Part shown: piece after piece, positions 21,037 through 26,639 of the stretch
Layout: each line of letters starts with the position of its first letter
How positions within the stretch are numbered: position 1 is the stretch's first letter
IMG/VR virus record: IMGVR_UViG_3300036407_000016
Location: 1 to 26,639 of that record
Source of the DNA: a virus
DNA length: 26,639 bases
Strand: one strand, 5' to 3'
Position numbers and translations under genes: made by a program
The notes under the pieces: model-generated
Databases searched by the model: none
What the model saw: only the letters and a program-made list of their open reading frames with translations
What the model was told of the DNA's origin: nothing

Positions 21037-22691
21037 GCAATCCTCTGACAATCCTCAACGGCCGGGCCACGATCCACATCGGCAATGTCATGGATCGGCT
21101 GCGTGACCTGCCCGACGACTTCTTCGACACCTGTGTGACTTCGCCGCCCTACTGGGGCTTGCGCGATTATGGGACCGCTGCGTGGGTTGGTGGAGACAGC
21201 ACTTGTCATCACCAACCTGTCGCCACCATGCGCATGCCTTGGGCTAACGGCATGAAGTCACCCACCAGCGTCGGCAAGCACGGCTGGCATGGGGCGCGGC
21301 CACCGAAAGAACGGCACGGCTATTGCGCACTCTGTGGCGCCCAGCGCGTGGATTATCAAATCGGTCTGGAGTCCACGCTCGGCGAGCACCTTGAAGTCAT
21401 GGTGGAAGTATTCGCCGAGATTTGGCGCGTGATGAAGCCGACTGGGACCGTGTTTCTCAACTATGGCGATTGCTATGCCACCGCGCCGAACGGCCGTAGC
21501 GCCGCCGACACCAAGGTAGAGGGCAACGATGATCGCACGTTCCGCGACAAGCCTTTCTCCACAGTCGGGCCGATCTACGATCCCAATTGGGCAACACCCC
21601 GCGGCGTGTTCGAAGGATCTCAGTTCGGCCATAACGGCGCCGGCACCAGGCGCATTGATCATGGCGGGCGCGTAGTCGCCGGAGGCATGCTCAAGCCGAA
21701 AGATCTCTGCATGATCCCCAATCGGCTCGCCATTGCGCTGCAGGATTGGGGCTGGTGGGTACGTTCCGAGATTATCTGGGGCAAGAAGAACCCTATGCCC
21801 GACAGCAGCGGCAACGGCCGTCCGTCCACTGCGCACGAAAAGATATTCCTGCTGACCAAATCCGGAGAGTCGGATGTCTGGCGGGCACGCGACACCGGGG
21901 CACTGTCATTCAATCCGGACCTAAACGAACGCGTTCCGATGGCAACGGCGATCGACAAGGACACTGGGCTGCCAAAGATAGGGCCGCGGTGGATCAAACT
22001 TGGAAGCTATTACGACGCGAGCGCTGTCATGCAGCCTTCGAGCGAAAACACACATTCCCGGATCTCCCAGAACGTCGAGGCGCAAATCGGTAGTGAGCGA
22101 GCGCACGCCGGCGGCAAAACTAACGGCAACATGAAAGCTGTGGCGAGCAAGATTGCGCCGGCCCATGCAGCGGGCCACCGCGCCAATTCCCATTTCGTGG
22201 AAGCACTCAAAACAGCTGATCGGCGATCAATCAGGGGCGGGAACCCGAAGCATGTAGATCCCCGGCATGCCAAGCACATCAACCATACCGGCCTCGACAG
22301 TCTGGATCGAGGCCGAGGCCGTCTGCTGCGCAATTTCGAAGAGGCGCCCTTAACGGTATGGCCTATCGCTACTGTGGCATTCAAGGACGCCCACTTTGCC
22401 ACTTTCCCCCCAGAACTCGTCGCCCTAGCCATTGCTGCCGGCGCTCCACCAAACGGTGGCATGGTGCTCGATCCATTCGGAGGATCTGGCACCACTGCCC
22501 TTGTGGCGCTTCGTATGGGTCGAAAGGCGCACCTGATCGAACTCAAGCCTGAGTACGCCGCCATGGCGCGAAACCGCCTCGAGCGCGACTGGATGGGTGA
22601 GGAAGAGCGCAGACGTGTGAGTGCAAAAGACAAGGGCACTCCACCGCCAGGCCCCTTGTTTGAAGTAGTGCCCGCGGAGGCAGCAGAATGA
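21033..22691 (+). CDS. DNA methyltransferase, beta-type (N6-adenine/N4-cytosine)
   Basis: This 552-residue protein uses a GTG start in a 4-nt overlap. Motif IV, TSPPYWGL, is at residues 36-43, and the SAM-binding motif I, VLDPFGGSGTT, at about 478-488, the order of the beta group (PF01555). Between them is a very long middle region with possible zinc ligands CHH (58-60) and CALC (98-101), then EIWRVMKPTGTVFLNYGD and WGWWVRSEIIWGKKNPMPDS. It transfers methyl groups to an exocyclic amine in DNA. Target sequence cannot be read from the protein. No restriction partner is adjacent, so an orphan enzyme protecting phage DNA or altering regulation is likely. Confidence 0.88.
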   Translation: MSNPLTILNGRATIHIGNVMDRLRDLPDDFFDTCVTSPPYWGLRDYGTAAWVGGDSTCHHQPVATMRMPWANGMKSPTSVGKHGWHGARPPKERHGYCALCGAQRVDYQIGLESTLGEHLEVMVEVFAEIWRVMKPTGTVFLNYGDCYATAPNGRSAADTKVEGNDDRTFRDKPFSTVGPIYDPNWATPRGVFEGSQFGHNGAGTRRIDHGGRVVAGGMLKPKDLCMIPNRLAIALQDWGWWVRSEIIWGKKNPMPDSSGNGRPSTAHEKIFLLTKSGESDVWRARDTGALSFNPDLNERVPMATAIDKDTGLPKIGPRWIKLGSYYDASAVMQPSSENTHSRISQNVEAQIGSERAHAGGKTNGNMKAVASKIAPAHAAGHRANSHFVEALKTADRRSIRGGNPKHVDPRHAKHINHTGLDSLDRGRGRLLRNFEEAPLTVWPIATVAFKDAHFATFPPELVALAIAAGAPPNGGMVLDPFGGSGTTALVALRMGRKAHLIELKPEYAAMARNRLERDWMGEEERRRVSAKDKGTPPPGPLFEVVPAEAAE

Positions 22692-23023
22692 CCGTCCACC
22701 CCGCCACCGGCCCAATCAGCCCTGAATTGATGCGCGCCTTGGCCGATGCACCATTTGGCAAGGCGGCCGAAGCGCTACGCAAGCACGATCCCGCGTGGGG
22801 ACTAGTTACGCCCGACAGGCCGAACTTGACGTGGACGGTTACTCTCACAGGTGAGGTAATTGCCACCTTGGAGGTCAAAGTCGTGGCTCTGACTGAGGGC
22901 GAGGCCCGAGAGCGGGCACTGATCGCTCACCGCAAGATGCCGGTCGAGGATTGGGAGATCGATCGCTACGACGGCATCGAAAATGTGACGGCCTCTGCAG
23001 TCAAAGTGAAGGCAACCCCATGA
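22688..23023 (+). CDS. Uncharacterised phage protein
   Basis: This 111-residue protein starts inside the methyltransferase stop (ATGA). After a helical ALADAPFGKAAEALRKHDP it has alternating strands (LTWTVTLTGEVIATLEVKVVALTEGEARERALIAH), an alpha-beta layout. No family is recognised. Both ends overlap neighbours by 4 nt, which supports it as a gene of the same transcript. Confidence 0.7.
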   Translation: MTVHPATGPISPELMRALADAPFGKAAEALRKHDPAWGLVTPDRPNLTWTVTLTGEVIATLEVKVVALTEGEARERALIAHRKMPVEDWEIDRYDGIENVTASAVKVKATP

Positions 23024-23235
23024 ACAAGCCTGTGCGCCTCACCGCCGCCGCAGAACTCGCTGCCGCCATTACTGAAATGCGCGCCACACCCTACGCAATC
23101 GCCTGGCTTTACCTGCGCGCCGCCCATGACCTGACTGGGAAGAACGTCACTGAAACCGCCCGGCGTCTAGGCATGCACCGGCGAACCGTCCAGCGCCTCC
23201 TGCCGAAAAAGCAGCCAAAGCGGGTTTCGCCATGA
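23020..23235 (+). CDS. Fis/RegA-type DNA-binding domain protein without receiver
   Basis: From the ATG at 23020 this is a 71-residue protein. Residues 25-65 carry a Fis-type HTH: YLRAAHDLTGKNVTETARRLGMHRRTVQRLLPKK. The ETARRL(G/N)MHRRT(L/V)QR core is nearly the same as the C-terminal domain of the alphaproteobacterial redox response regulators RegA/PrrA/ActR. Those have a phosphoacceptor receiver domain before it; here only about 25 residues precede. It should bind DNA without phosphorylation control. It could regulate phage genes, occupy host RegA sites, or be a general HTH fold lookalike. Neighbours on both sides overlap by 4 nt. Confidence 0.72.
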   Translation: MNKPVRLTAAAELAAAITEMRATPYAIAWLYLRAAHDLTGKNVTETARRLGMHRRTVQRLLPKKQPKRVSP

Positions 23236-23357
23236 AGACCGTCACAGGCAAGAGCGAACGCGGCTTACTCCGTTCCATCGCCAAGCGCGCCAAATCGCAA
23301 GGTCGGCTCAAGGACCGGCAGCCACCAGCGCCAGCGCCAGAAAAGGTCGACAAGTGA
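23232..23357 (+). CDS. 41-residue basic peptide
   Basis: A short frame runs from an ATG overlapping the previous stop (ATGA) to a TGA overlapping the next start. The product MKTVTGKSERGLLRSIAKRA is basic, then ends in a Pro/Ala-rich tail. It fills the gap between the two DNA-binding genes exactly. No function is assigned. Confidence 0.6.
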   Translation: MKTVTGKSERGLLRSIAKRAKSQGRLKDRQPPAPAPEKVDK

Positions 23358-23809
23358 TGCACGAGCCCGAAACCCTGACCGAAAAGCGCCAGCGCCTGAT
23401 CATCGAGGAACTGCGCGACGAGGTTCACACACTCAAGGAAACCGTGCGGGAGATGCAGACGCAACTGACGGCGCCAGCGCTGACCATTCCAGTTGTTTGG
23501 CGCCTTACCCCGTCAGAACACGCGGCTTTCGCGCCCCTGTGTGGTCGGGATGTCGTTACCAAAGAGGCGATGTACCAGGCCATGTATGCCATGCACGACG
23601 ACGGCAGCCTGCCAGATTTGAAGATGGTCGATGTTTGGGTCTGCAAGCTGCGCAAAAAGCTAAAGCCCTTTGGCATTCAGATCCTGACAGTGTGGGGAAG
23701 AGGCTATTCGCTCGGCGATCGCTTAGCTGTCGTCAGCCAGATCCGGCTGCTCGACAATGCGTGCGAGCCCTCGCCCCTAGCCGCACAACGATCGGAGGCA
23801 GCCGAATGA
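23354..23809 (+). CDS. CtrA-like winged-helix protein lacking the receiver domain
   Basis: This 151-residue protein starts at GTG 23354 (GTGA overlap) or ATG 23357. Residues 8-40 form a coiled coil. Residues 50-121 are an OmpR/PhoB-type winged helix: LTPSEHAAF (51-59), VTKEAMYQAMYAM (68-80), DLKMVDVWVCKLRKKL (88-103) and TVWGRGYSL (112-120). The last two blocks are almost those of CtrA (IDVFICKLRKKL and TVWGRGYVL), the alphaproteobacterial cell-cycle master regulator, rather than of generic OmpR proteins. The CtrA receiver domain is replaced by the coiled coil. It should dimerise without phosphorylation and may bind CtrA-type sites in host or phage DNA. Target and effect are inferred. Confidence 0.78.
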   Translation: MMHEPETLTEKRQRLIIEELRDEVHTLKETVREMQTQLTAPALTIPVVWRLTPSEHAAFAPLCGRDVVTKEAMYQAMYAMHDDGSLPDLKMVDVWVCKLRKKLKPFGIQILTVWGRGYSLGDRLAVVSQIRLLDNACEPSPLAAQRSEAAE

Positions 23810-24267
23810 AGGCGCTCACCATCTGGCAGCCCTGGGCAAGCCTCATCATGCTTGGCCATAAGCCATACGAGTTCCGCGGCTGGGCTGCGCCGGCCTCGAT
23901 CGTCGGCCAGCGTATTGCAATTCATTCCGGCAAGCGCAAAGTGAAGGTCGACGAACTCGACGATCTGATTACTCGGCTACGCGGTCCCAACGCCTGGAGC
24001 ACTGGGCTGCGGCCGGCCGCGCTTGATGTCCTAATGCAAGCCCGCGAGCGCATCGACATCTTACCGCTCTCGCATGTGCTCTGCACGGCCGTGGTCGGAA
24101 AATCGGTCCAGTCTTATGAGATCGCGGCCGAGTTCGGCGCCAGCGTCAATGACAGCGATCGGCACGAACATGCGAACTGGGCGTGGCCGATGCTGGATGT
24201 CCAGCGCATGGCGCCGCCGATTGAGGCACGCGGCGCACAAGGTCTCTGGAATTGGGGAGGCGTGTGA
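23806..24267 (+). CDS. ASCH/PUA-like domain protein
   Basis: This 153-residue protein has GGAGG 7 nt before its ATG. It begins MKALTIWQPWASLIMLGHKPYEFRGW, the signature of ASCH domains (PUA-like fold), continues IAIHSGKRKV and VLCTAVVGKSVQSYE, and ends HANWAWPMLDVQRMAPPIEARGAQGLWNW. ASCH proteins are thought to bind RNA or modified nucleosides. Phages carry many copies, of unclear role. Placement between DNA-binding genes and a PP-loop ATPase in an operon with a methyltransferase hints at nucleic-acid modification. Confidence 0.85.
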   Translation: MKALTIWQPWASLIMLGHKPYEFRGWAAPASIVGQRIAIHSGKRKVKVDELDDLITRLRGPNAWSTGLRPAALDVLMQARERIDILPLSHVLCTAVVGKSVQSYEIAAEFGASVNDSDRHEHANWAWPMLDVQRMAPPIEARGAQGLWNWGGV

Positions 24268-24521
24268 TGGGGTATTTCTCAAACGGCACCGAAGGCGAAA
24301 GCTACTTCGATCGCTACTGCTCTCGCTGCATCCACGATCGCAATGGTGACTGTCCGATCTGGGGCGCGCATCTGGCGTTTGCCTATGGCGCCAAAGGCGA
24401 TGCCGAAAGCATCCTCAACATGCTTATTCCGAGATCAAAGGATGGGCTCTGGAACGAGCAATGCGTGCTCTGGGTCGAGCGAGACACCACGGGCGACCTG
24501 TTTGCGGAGGGGGCGCTATGA
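24267..24521 (+). CDS. Small Cys/His-rich phage protein (CxxCxH...CPIW)
   Basis: This 84-residue protein starts one base inside the ASCH stop, with GGGGAGG 6 nt upstream. It carries CSRCIHDRNGDCPIWGAH: Cys18, Cys21, His23 and Cys29 could bind zinc. The CxxCxH.....CPIW..H pattern is common in phage genomes and uncharacterised. A later CVLWVER lies near the end. The start overlaps and strong ribosome site make the gene secure. Confidence 0.8.
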   Translation: MGYFSNGTEGESYFDRYCSRCIHDRNGDCPIWGAHLAFAYGAKGDAESILNMLIPRSKDGLWNEQCVLWVERDTTGDLFAEGAL

Positions 24522-25324
24522 GCAACCCTGACCCCATCCCCCAGCGCCCCCTCCGCATCCTTTCGCTTGGCGCGGGCGTGCAGTCTACAACGGTGGCGTT
24601 GATGATTGCTCGCGGAGATCTGCCGATGGTTGATGCTGCGATCTTCTCAGACACGGGTTGGGAGCCCGCAGCGGTCTATGACCACCTTGACTGGCTTCAG
24701 AGCGTGCTGCCATTCCCAGTCTATAGGATAACCGCTGGCAATCTGCGCGAGGACACTTTGCGCGGCCTGAACTCGAGCGGGCACAGCTTCTCGGCCGTCC
24801 CTTGGTTTATGATTGATCGTCGTGGCAAGAAACGCATGGGCACGCGCCAATGCACGTTCAACTACAAGTTGAGGCCCCTGCAGAAGAAGATCGTAGAGCT
24901 CTTAGGCGGGAAGCGCCCAAAGGGTGGCGCAGAAGTGCTGATCGGGATCTCGACAAACGAGGCGTGGCGCATCAAGCCAAGCCGCGTTCAGTACATCGTC
25001 AACACATGGCCTCTCATCGACAAGCGAATGAGCCGGCAGGATTGCCGCCGATGGCTTGAAGAGCGGCAATATCGCATCCCGCGCCGGTCTGCGTGTCTCG
25101 GCTGCCCATTTCTCGACAACGAACAGCGCCGAGCGCAAACCCCGGCCGAATTTGCGGCCACGGTGGAAGTGGATCGGGCCATCCGCGACCAATTCCCGGC
25201 CAAGGGCCAGCAATTCATGCACCCATCCTTTATTCCCCTCGAGCTGGTGGACCTGTCCACCGCCGAGGAGCAAGGCCAAGGCGACCTGTTCAACAATGAG
25301 TGCGAAGGGATGTGCGGACTATGA
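24518..25324 (+). CDS. PAPS-reductase-like PP-loop ATPase
   Basis: This 268-residue protein belongs to the adenine nucleotide alpha hydrolase group annotated as phosphoadenosine phosphosulfate reductase-like in phages. The PP-loop is LSLGAGVQSTTVALM (15-29), followed by IFSDTGWEP. A QCT...K block (Cys112), the pair CLGC (193-196) and a terminal CEGMC (262, 266) give five cysteines that might hold a metal cluster or perform sulfur chemistry, as in DndC and TtcA-like enzymes. True PAPS reductase would be expected with other sulfate genes, none of which is here. Nucleic-acid thiolation or modification is a better guess. Starts overlap on both sides. Confidence 0.82.
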   Translation: MSNPDPIPQRPLRILSLGAGVQSTTVALMIARGDLPMVDAAIFSDTGWEPAAVYDHLDWLQSVLPFPVYRITAGNLREDTLRGLNSSGHSFSAVPWFMIDRRGKKRMGTRQCTFNYKLRPLQKKIVELLGGKRPKGGAEVLIGISTNEAWRIKPSRVQYIVNTWPLIDKRMSRQDCRRWLEERQYRIPRRSACLGCPFLDNEQRRAQTPAEFAATVEVDRAIRDQFPAKGQQFMHPSFIPLELVDLSTAEEQGQGDLFNNECEGMCGL

Positions 25325-25716
25325 CCCACCACGCGCTCAAAGATGATCTGCCTATGACCCTTAAAGAGGCATGCCGGGTCATGTTCCACAATGCGATTAC
25401 AGTAAAGACTTTATTGTCTGAGCGTGATCGTGGCAATTTGACTATCTCAAAGATCGGCCGGGCTTATTTCGTCACGCCCAGCGCCATTCGGGAAATGATG
25501 GAAAAATGCCGCGCCCCTCAAAGCCTCCCCGGCTCTACCTCAACCCAAAAGAGCGTGTCTGGCTCATCCGAGACGGCTCGTACACTGAGCGCACAGGCTG
25601 CAGCGAGTTCGATCGCGACGGAGCTGAAAAAGCTCTCGCGGCGTACCTCGGCCGAAAGTTCATCCCCACAGTCCGCGAGCATTCACCGGCTCGGATCACG
25701 GTCGCAGAGGTCTTGA
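25321..25716 (+). CDS. xis: Excisionase-like DNA-binding protein
   Basis: From the ATG at 25321, overlapping the upstream stop as ATGA, this is a 131-residue protein. Residues 12-60 look like a MerR/Xis winged helix: MTLKEACRVMFHNAITVKTLLSERDRGNLTISKIGRAYFVTPSAIREMM. The Ser/Thr-rich remainder is translated from DNA shared with the integrase gene in another frame. Excisionases bend attachment-site DNA to direct the integrase to excise. Position directly before the integrase supports this. The overlapping tail may add little function. Confidence 0.65.
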   Translation: MTHHALKDDLPMTLKEACRVMFHNAITVKTLLSERDRGNLTISKIGRAYFVTPSAIREMMEKCRAPQSLPGSTSTQKSVSGSSETARTLSAQAAASSIATELKKLSRRTSAESSSPQSASIHRLGSRSQRS

Positions 25717-26639
25717 CCGCCTATGGCCGCGAGCACGCCCCACACGTCAGAGATCCAGCACGCATCGCTTATGCGATCGACGCGCTCAACACATGGTGGG
25801 GGAACCGCACCTTGATGGACGTGCGCGGATCGACATGCCGGGCCTATACCGACCACCGCCGCAAGACGGTGCAGGATGGCACCGTGCGCCGCGAGCTCGG
25901 CGTGCTGTCGGCCGCGATCGGACACTGGCACAGCGAACATGGCCCTCTCGATTCCGTGCCCGTGGTGACGCGGCCAAAGATGCCAGAACCAAAGCCTGAT
26001 TGGCTGACGCGAAGCGATGCCGCTGCGCTCGTCGCCGGCGCCCTTGGTTGGTATCGCGTCCAGTTTTCCGACATCTCCACCCGCAAGATTTCCTTTGCAT
26101 GGCGCCGCGATCGGGAAGCGATCAACCGACACACCGCGCGCTTCCTTCTGATCGGGGTTTATACTGGCACGCGGCCAGGCGCGATCATGGGAGCCCAGTG
26201 GGTTGCAAATTTGCAAGGCGGCTGGTTCGACTTGGAGCGCGGTGTCATGCACCGCATGGGCGAAGGCGAAGTCGTTTCCAACAAGCGCAAACCGCCAACG
26301 CGGCTAGGCAAGCGCATCCTGACCCATCTTCGCCGTTGGCGGAAACTCGACGAGGCAGCGCGCGAGAAAACCGCCAGCGCCACGCATCTGCATGTAGTGA
26401 ACTGGGGTGGCGGGCCAATCAGCGACATCGGCAGATCGTTCAGCCGGGCACTATCATTCGCTGGGCTGCCGGCGCGCTACACCCCGCACATTTTACGCCA
26501 CACTCGCGCGACCTGGTTGATGCAGGCCGGCATCGCGCCATGGGAGGCCGCGGGCTCGATCGGCATGTCCGTCGAGACGATGCAGAAGGTTTACGGCCAC
26601 CATCACCCTGATTTTCAGAGAAAGGCAGCAGAGGTCTAA
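25506..26639 (+). CDS. int: Tyrosine site-specific integrase
   Basis: This 377-residue protein ends exactly at the window edge with its stop codon. It starts at an ATG inside the excisionase gene; MPRPSKPPRLYLNPKERVWLIRDG is the usual arm-binding opening of alphaproteobacterial prophage integrases. A core-binding SAM-like domain (about 62-150) precedes the catalytic domain, which has Arg223 (TGTRPGAI), His328-Arg331 (HILRHTR) and nucleophile Tyr363 (VYGHHHP). It recombines phage and host attachment sites. Being at the end of the rightward early operon, it is probably repressed in the lysogen unless it has its own promoter. Confidence 0.93.
   Translation: MPRPSKPPRLYLNPKERVWLIRDGSYTERTGCSEFDRDGAEKALAAYLGRKFIPTVREHSPARITVAEVLTAYGREHAPHVRDPARIAYAIDALNTWWGNRTLMDVRGSTCRAYTDHRRKTVQDGTVRRELGVLSAAIGHWHSEHGPLDSVPVVTRPKMPEPKPDWLTRSDAAALVAGALGWYRVQFSDISTRKISFAWRRDREAINRHTARFLLIGVYTGTRPGAIMGAQWVANLQGGWFDLERGVMHRMGEGEVVSNKRKPPTRLGKRILTHLRRWRKLDEAAREKTASATHLHVVNWGGGPISDIGRSFSRALSFAGLPARYTPHILRHTRATWLMQAGIAPWEAAGSIGMSVETMQKVYGHHHPDFQRKAAEV

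Noticed and set aside
24518-25324. True assimilatory PAPS reductase
   Set aside because: The PP-loop and cysteine layout fit the phage branch of the superfamily, and no other sulfate-assimilation gene is nearby.
26500-26639. Attachment site (attP/attL)
   Set aside because: No repeat or tRNA end is seen; the window stops at the integrase stop codon, so the site would lie outside.
1-26639. tRNA genes, rRNA or CRISPR arrays
   Set aside because: Nothing with the needed cloverleaf, conserved rRNA segments or regularly spaced repeats was noticed; the 75-nt repeats at 4869-5093 are coding and diverged.

Overview
The window is part of a temperate tailed phage or prophage of an alphaproteobacterium. 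The base composition is high in GC. The regulatory proteins resemble alphaproteobacterial ones: a CtrA-type winged helix, a RegA/ActR-type helix-turn-helix and a small Cro-like protein. A member of the Hyphomicrobiales is my best guess for the host, by inference only. No bacterial core gene, rRNA, tRNA or CRISPR array was seen. The virion genes point to a podovirus-like particle with a P22-like portal and an N4-gp56-type major capsid protein. The tail genes lie beyond the left edge. The right edge coincides with the integrase stop codon, so any attachment site is probably just outside.

Left two thirds (1-18126, minus strand, read right to left). The order is a Cro-like regulator; an unknown gene; a replication-type HTH protein; a DUF2829/Tad2-like gene (possible anti-Thoeris); a coiled-coil protein; terminase small and large subunits; an intergenic region with two operator copies; nine small tightly overlapping genes (several zinc-binding, one membrane protein, one HTH); a 147-residue protein; portal; scaffold; a CsrA-like protein; a 58-residue protein; a holin-like membrane protein; a 1008-residue SleB-type hydrolase; major capsid protein; a probable head decoration protein; a coiled-coil/HhH protein; and a truncated tail adaptor. 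One small secreted-protein gene (6262-6558) runs against this operon.

Switch region (18127-18931). A 105-residue XRE repressor is transcribed rightward and converges on a small minus-strand gene, with a shared terminator between them. On each side lies a divergent control region built on the same 10-bp element, CGCAATTGAC, which carries back-to-back -35 boxes. A 13-bp palindrome (CAAGAAATTCTTG and close variants) sits in the promoter spacers. Six copies were found, two of them far away between terminase and the downstream morphogenesis genes.

Right third (18932-26639, plus strand). A compact operon, often with 4-nt start/stop overlaps, encodes small unknown proteins; a large beta-type DNA methyltransferase; a RegA/ActR-like DNA-binding domain; a CtrA-like DNA-binding domain with no receiver domain; an ASCH/PUA-like protein; a Cys-rich protein; a PAPS-reductase-like PP-loop ATPase; an excisionase-like protein; and a tyrosine integrase overlapping the excisionase gene by 211 nt.

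Putting this together (inference): the repressor/Cro pair controls both arms and probably a separate late promoter, while the right arm modifies DNA and carries proteins that could imitate host cell-cycle and redox regulators.
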